Part shown: positions 63,732 through 64,000 of the stretch, piece after piece | How positions within the stretch are numbered: position 1 is the stretch's first letter | How the letters are laid out: every line of letters starts with the position of its first letter | Assembly: GCF_003938605.1 (NCBI RefSeq) | Contig: NZ_RHWX01000009.1 | Location: 62,001-126,000 of the forward strand | From: Brevundimonas sp. 357 | GTDB taxonomy: Bacteria; Pseudomonadota; Alphaproteobacteria; Caulobacterales; Caulobacteraceae | Direction: 5' to 3' | Length of the DNA stretch: 64,000 nucleotides | The notes under the pieces: generated by a model | Seen by the model: the letters and a program-made list of their open reading frames with translations, nothing else | Databases searched by the model: none | What the model was told of the DNA's origin: nothing | Made by a program: the position numbers and the translations under genes

Positions 63732-64000
63732 ATGAGCCTGCTGACCGAGTTTCGGGAATTCGCCGCGCGCGGCAACGTCGTCGACCTGGCGGTCGGCGTC
63801 ATCATCGGCGCTTCGTTCGGCAAGATCGTCACCAGCCTGGTGGATCAGGTGGTGATGCCGCCGATCGGCCTGCTGCTGGGCAAGGTCGACTTCTCCAAGA
63901 TGGAATGGGTGCTGGTGCCGGAGAACCCGGCGACCGAGGCGGTTGAAAAGGTGGCCATCCAGTACGGCGCCTTCATCAACACCCTGATCCAGTTCCTGAT
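63732..64000 (+). CDS. mscL: Large-conductance mechanosensitive channel MscL (partial, 3' end outside window)
   Basis: The first 89 codons read [50 protein letters not shown] and continue to [14 protein letters not shown] at the window edge. This is the N-terminal helix, the pore-lining TM1 ([22 protein letters not shown]) and the beginning of TM2 of MscL, which opens under membrane tension to release solutes on osmotic downshock. The rest of the gene lies outside. Confidence 0.97.
   Translation, partial: MSLLTEFREFAARGNVVDLAVGVIIGASFGKIVTSLVDQVVMPPIGLLLGKVDFSKMEWVLVPENPATEAVEKVAIQYGAFINTLIQFL

Overview
The window reads as chromosomal DNA of a GC-rich alphaproteobacterium of the order Caulobacterales, most likely Brevundimonas or a close relative. 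The evidence is: a chemotaxis cluster with the Caulobacter crescentus cluster I order (mcpA-cheX-cheY-cheA-cheW-cheR-cheB-cheY-cheD-cheU-cheY-cheE); alphaproteobacterial LexA boxes (GTTC-N7-GTTC) at recA; a FYDLN-acid TIGR02300 protein; the rpsA-ihfB pair; and a Mur/IDH/thiamine housekeeping style typical of the group. Genus assignment is inference. No rRNA, CRISPR array, transposase or prophage block was seen.

Layout. 1-2.6 kb: partial aspartate/glutamate racemase and a TPP-riboswitch-controlled thiC. 2.6-4.7 kb: a complete, compact retron on the minus strand (promoter, msr-msd ncRNA, nucleoside-deoxyribosyltransferase-like effector, reverse transcriptase), which is the accessory island of the window. 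4.8-8.2 kb: a helix-turn-helix-like hypothetical protein, a FrnE/DsbA thioredoxin-fold protein, TrmJ and a class III sirtuin. 8.4-12.1 kb: a formaldehyde-detoxification run (glutathione-dependent formaldehyde dehydrogenase, GFA-family protein, VOC protein, lipoprotein, S-formylglutathione hydrolase). 12.2-19.4 kb: two tandem DUF885 exported proteins, a DUF1176 lipoprotein, NADP isocitrate dehydrogenase and a DUF2939 protein. 19.6-27.5 kb: alaS, rraA-like gene, recA, a GNAT-nitrilase fusion and a CaiB/AMACR-family gene flanked by inverted palindromic elements.

27.7-41 kb: an acetate and small-acid utilisation region. A DcaP-like porin and acs appear to form one transcription unit; next to them are a CrbR-type LuxR response regulator and a CrbS-type transporter/histidine-kinase hybrid, then an MHS-family transporter, a succinate-semialdehyde dehydrogenase and a FixL/FixJ-like pair. 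A shared 14-bp near-palindrome lies upstream of both the porin/acs unit and the transporter. 41-51.7 kb: a TorF-family putative porin, then the twelve-gene chemotaxis operon. 51.7-57.6 kb: dadA, an MFS exporter, trhO and an aidB-like acyl-CoA dehydrogenase. 57.6-64 kb: two duplicated tRNA-Ala(GGC) genes, TIGR02300, class II aroA, two small membrane proteins, cmk, rpsA, ihfB and a truncated mscL.

The most interesting system is the retron. The ncRNA is not visible as a gene, but its parts can be read directly: complementary 9-nt a1/a2 segments, the branching G placed exactly as in Ec86, and a perfect 22-bp msd stem. The effector's Shine-Dalgarno sequence lies inside a2, so folding of the retron RNA could itself shut off effector translation. 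Dispersed REP-like palindromes of at least two families fill many intergenic gaps.
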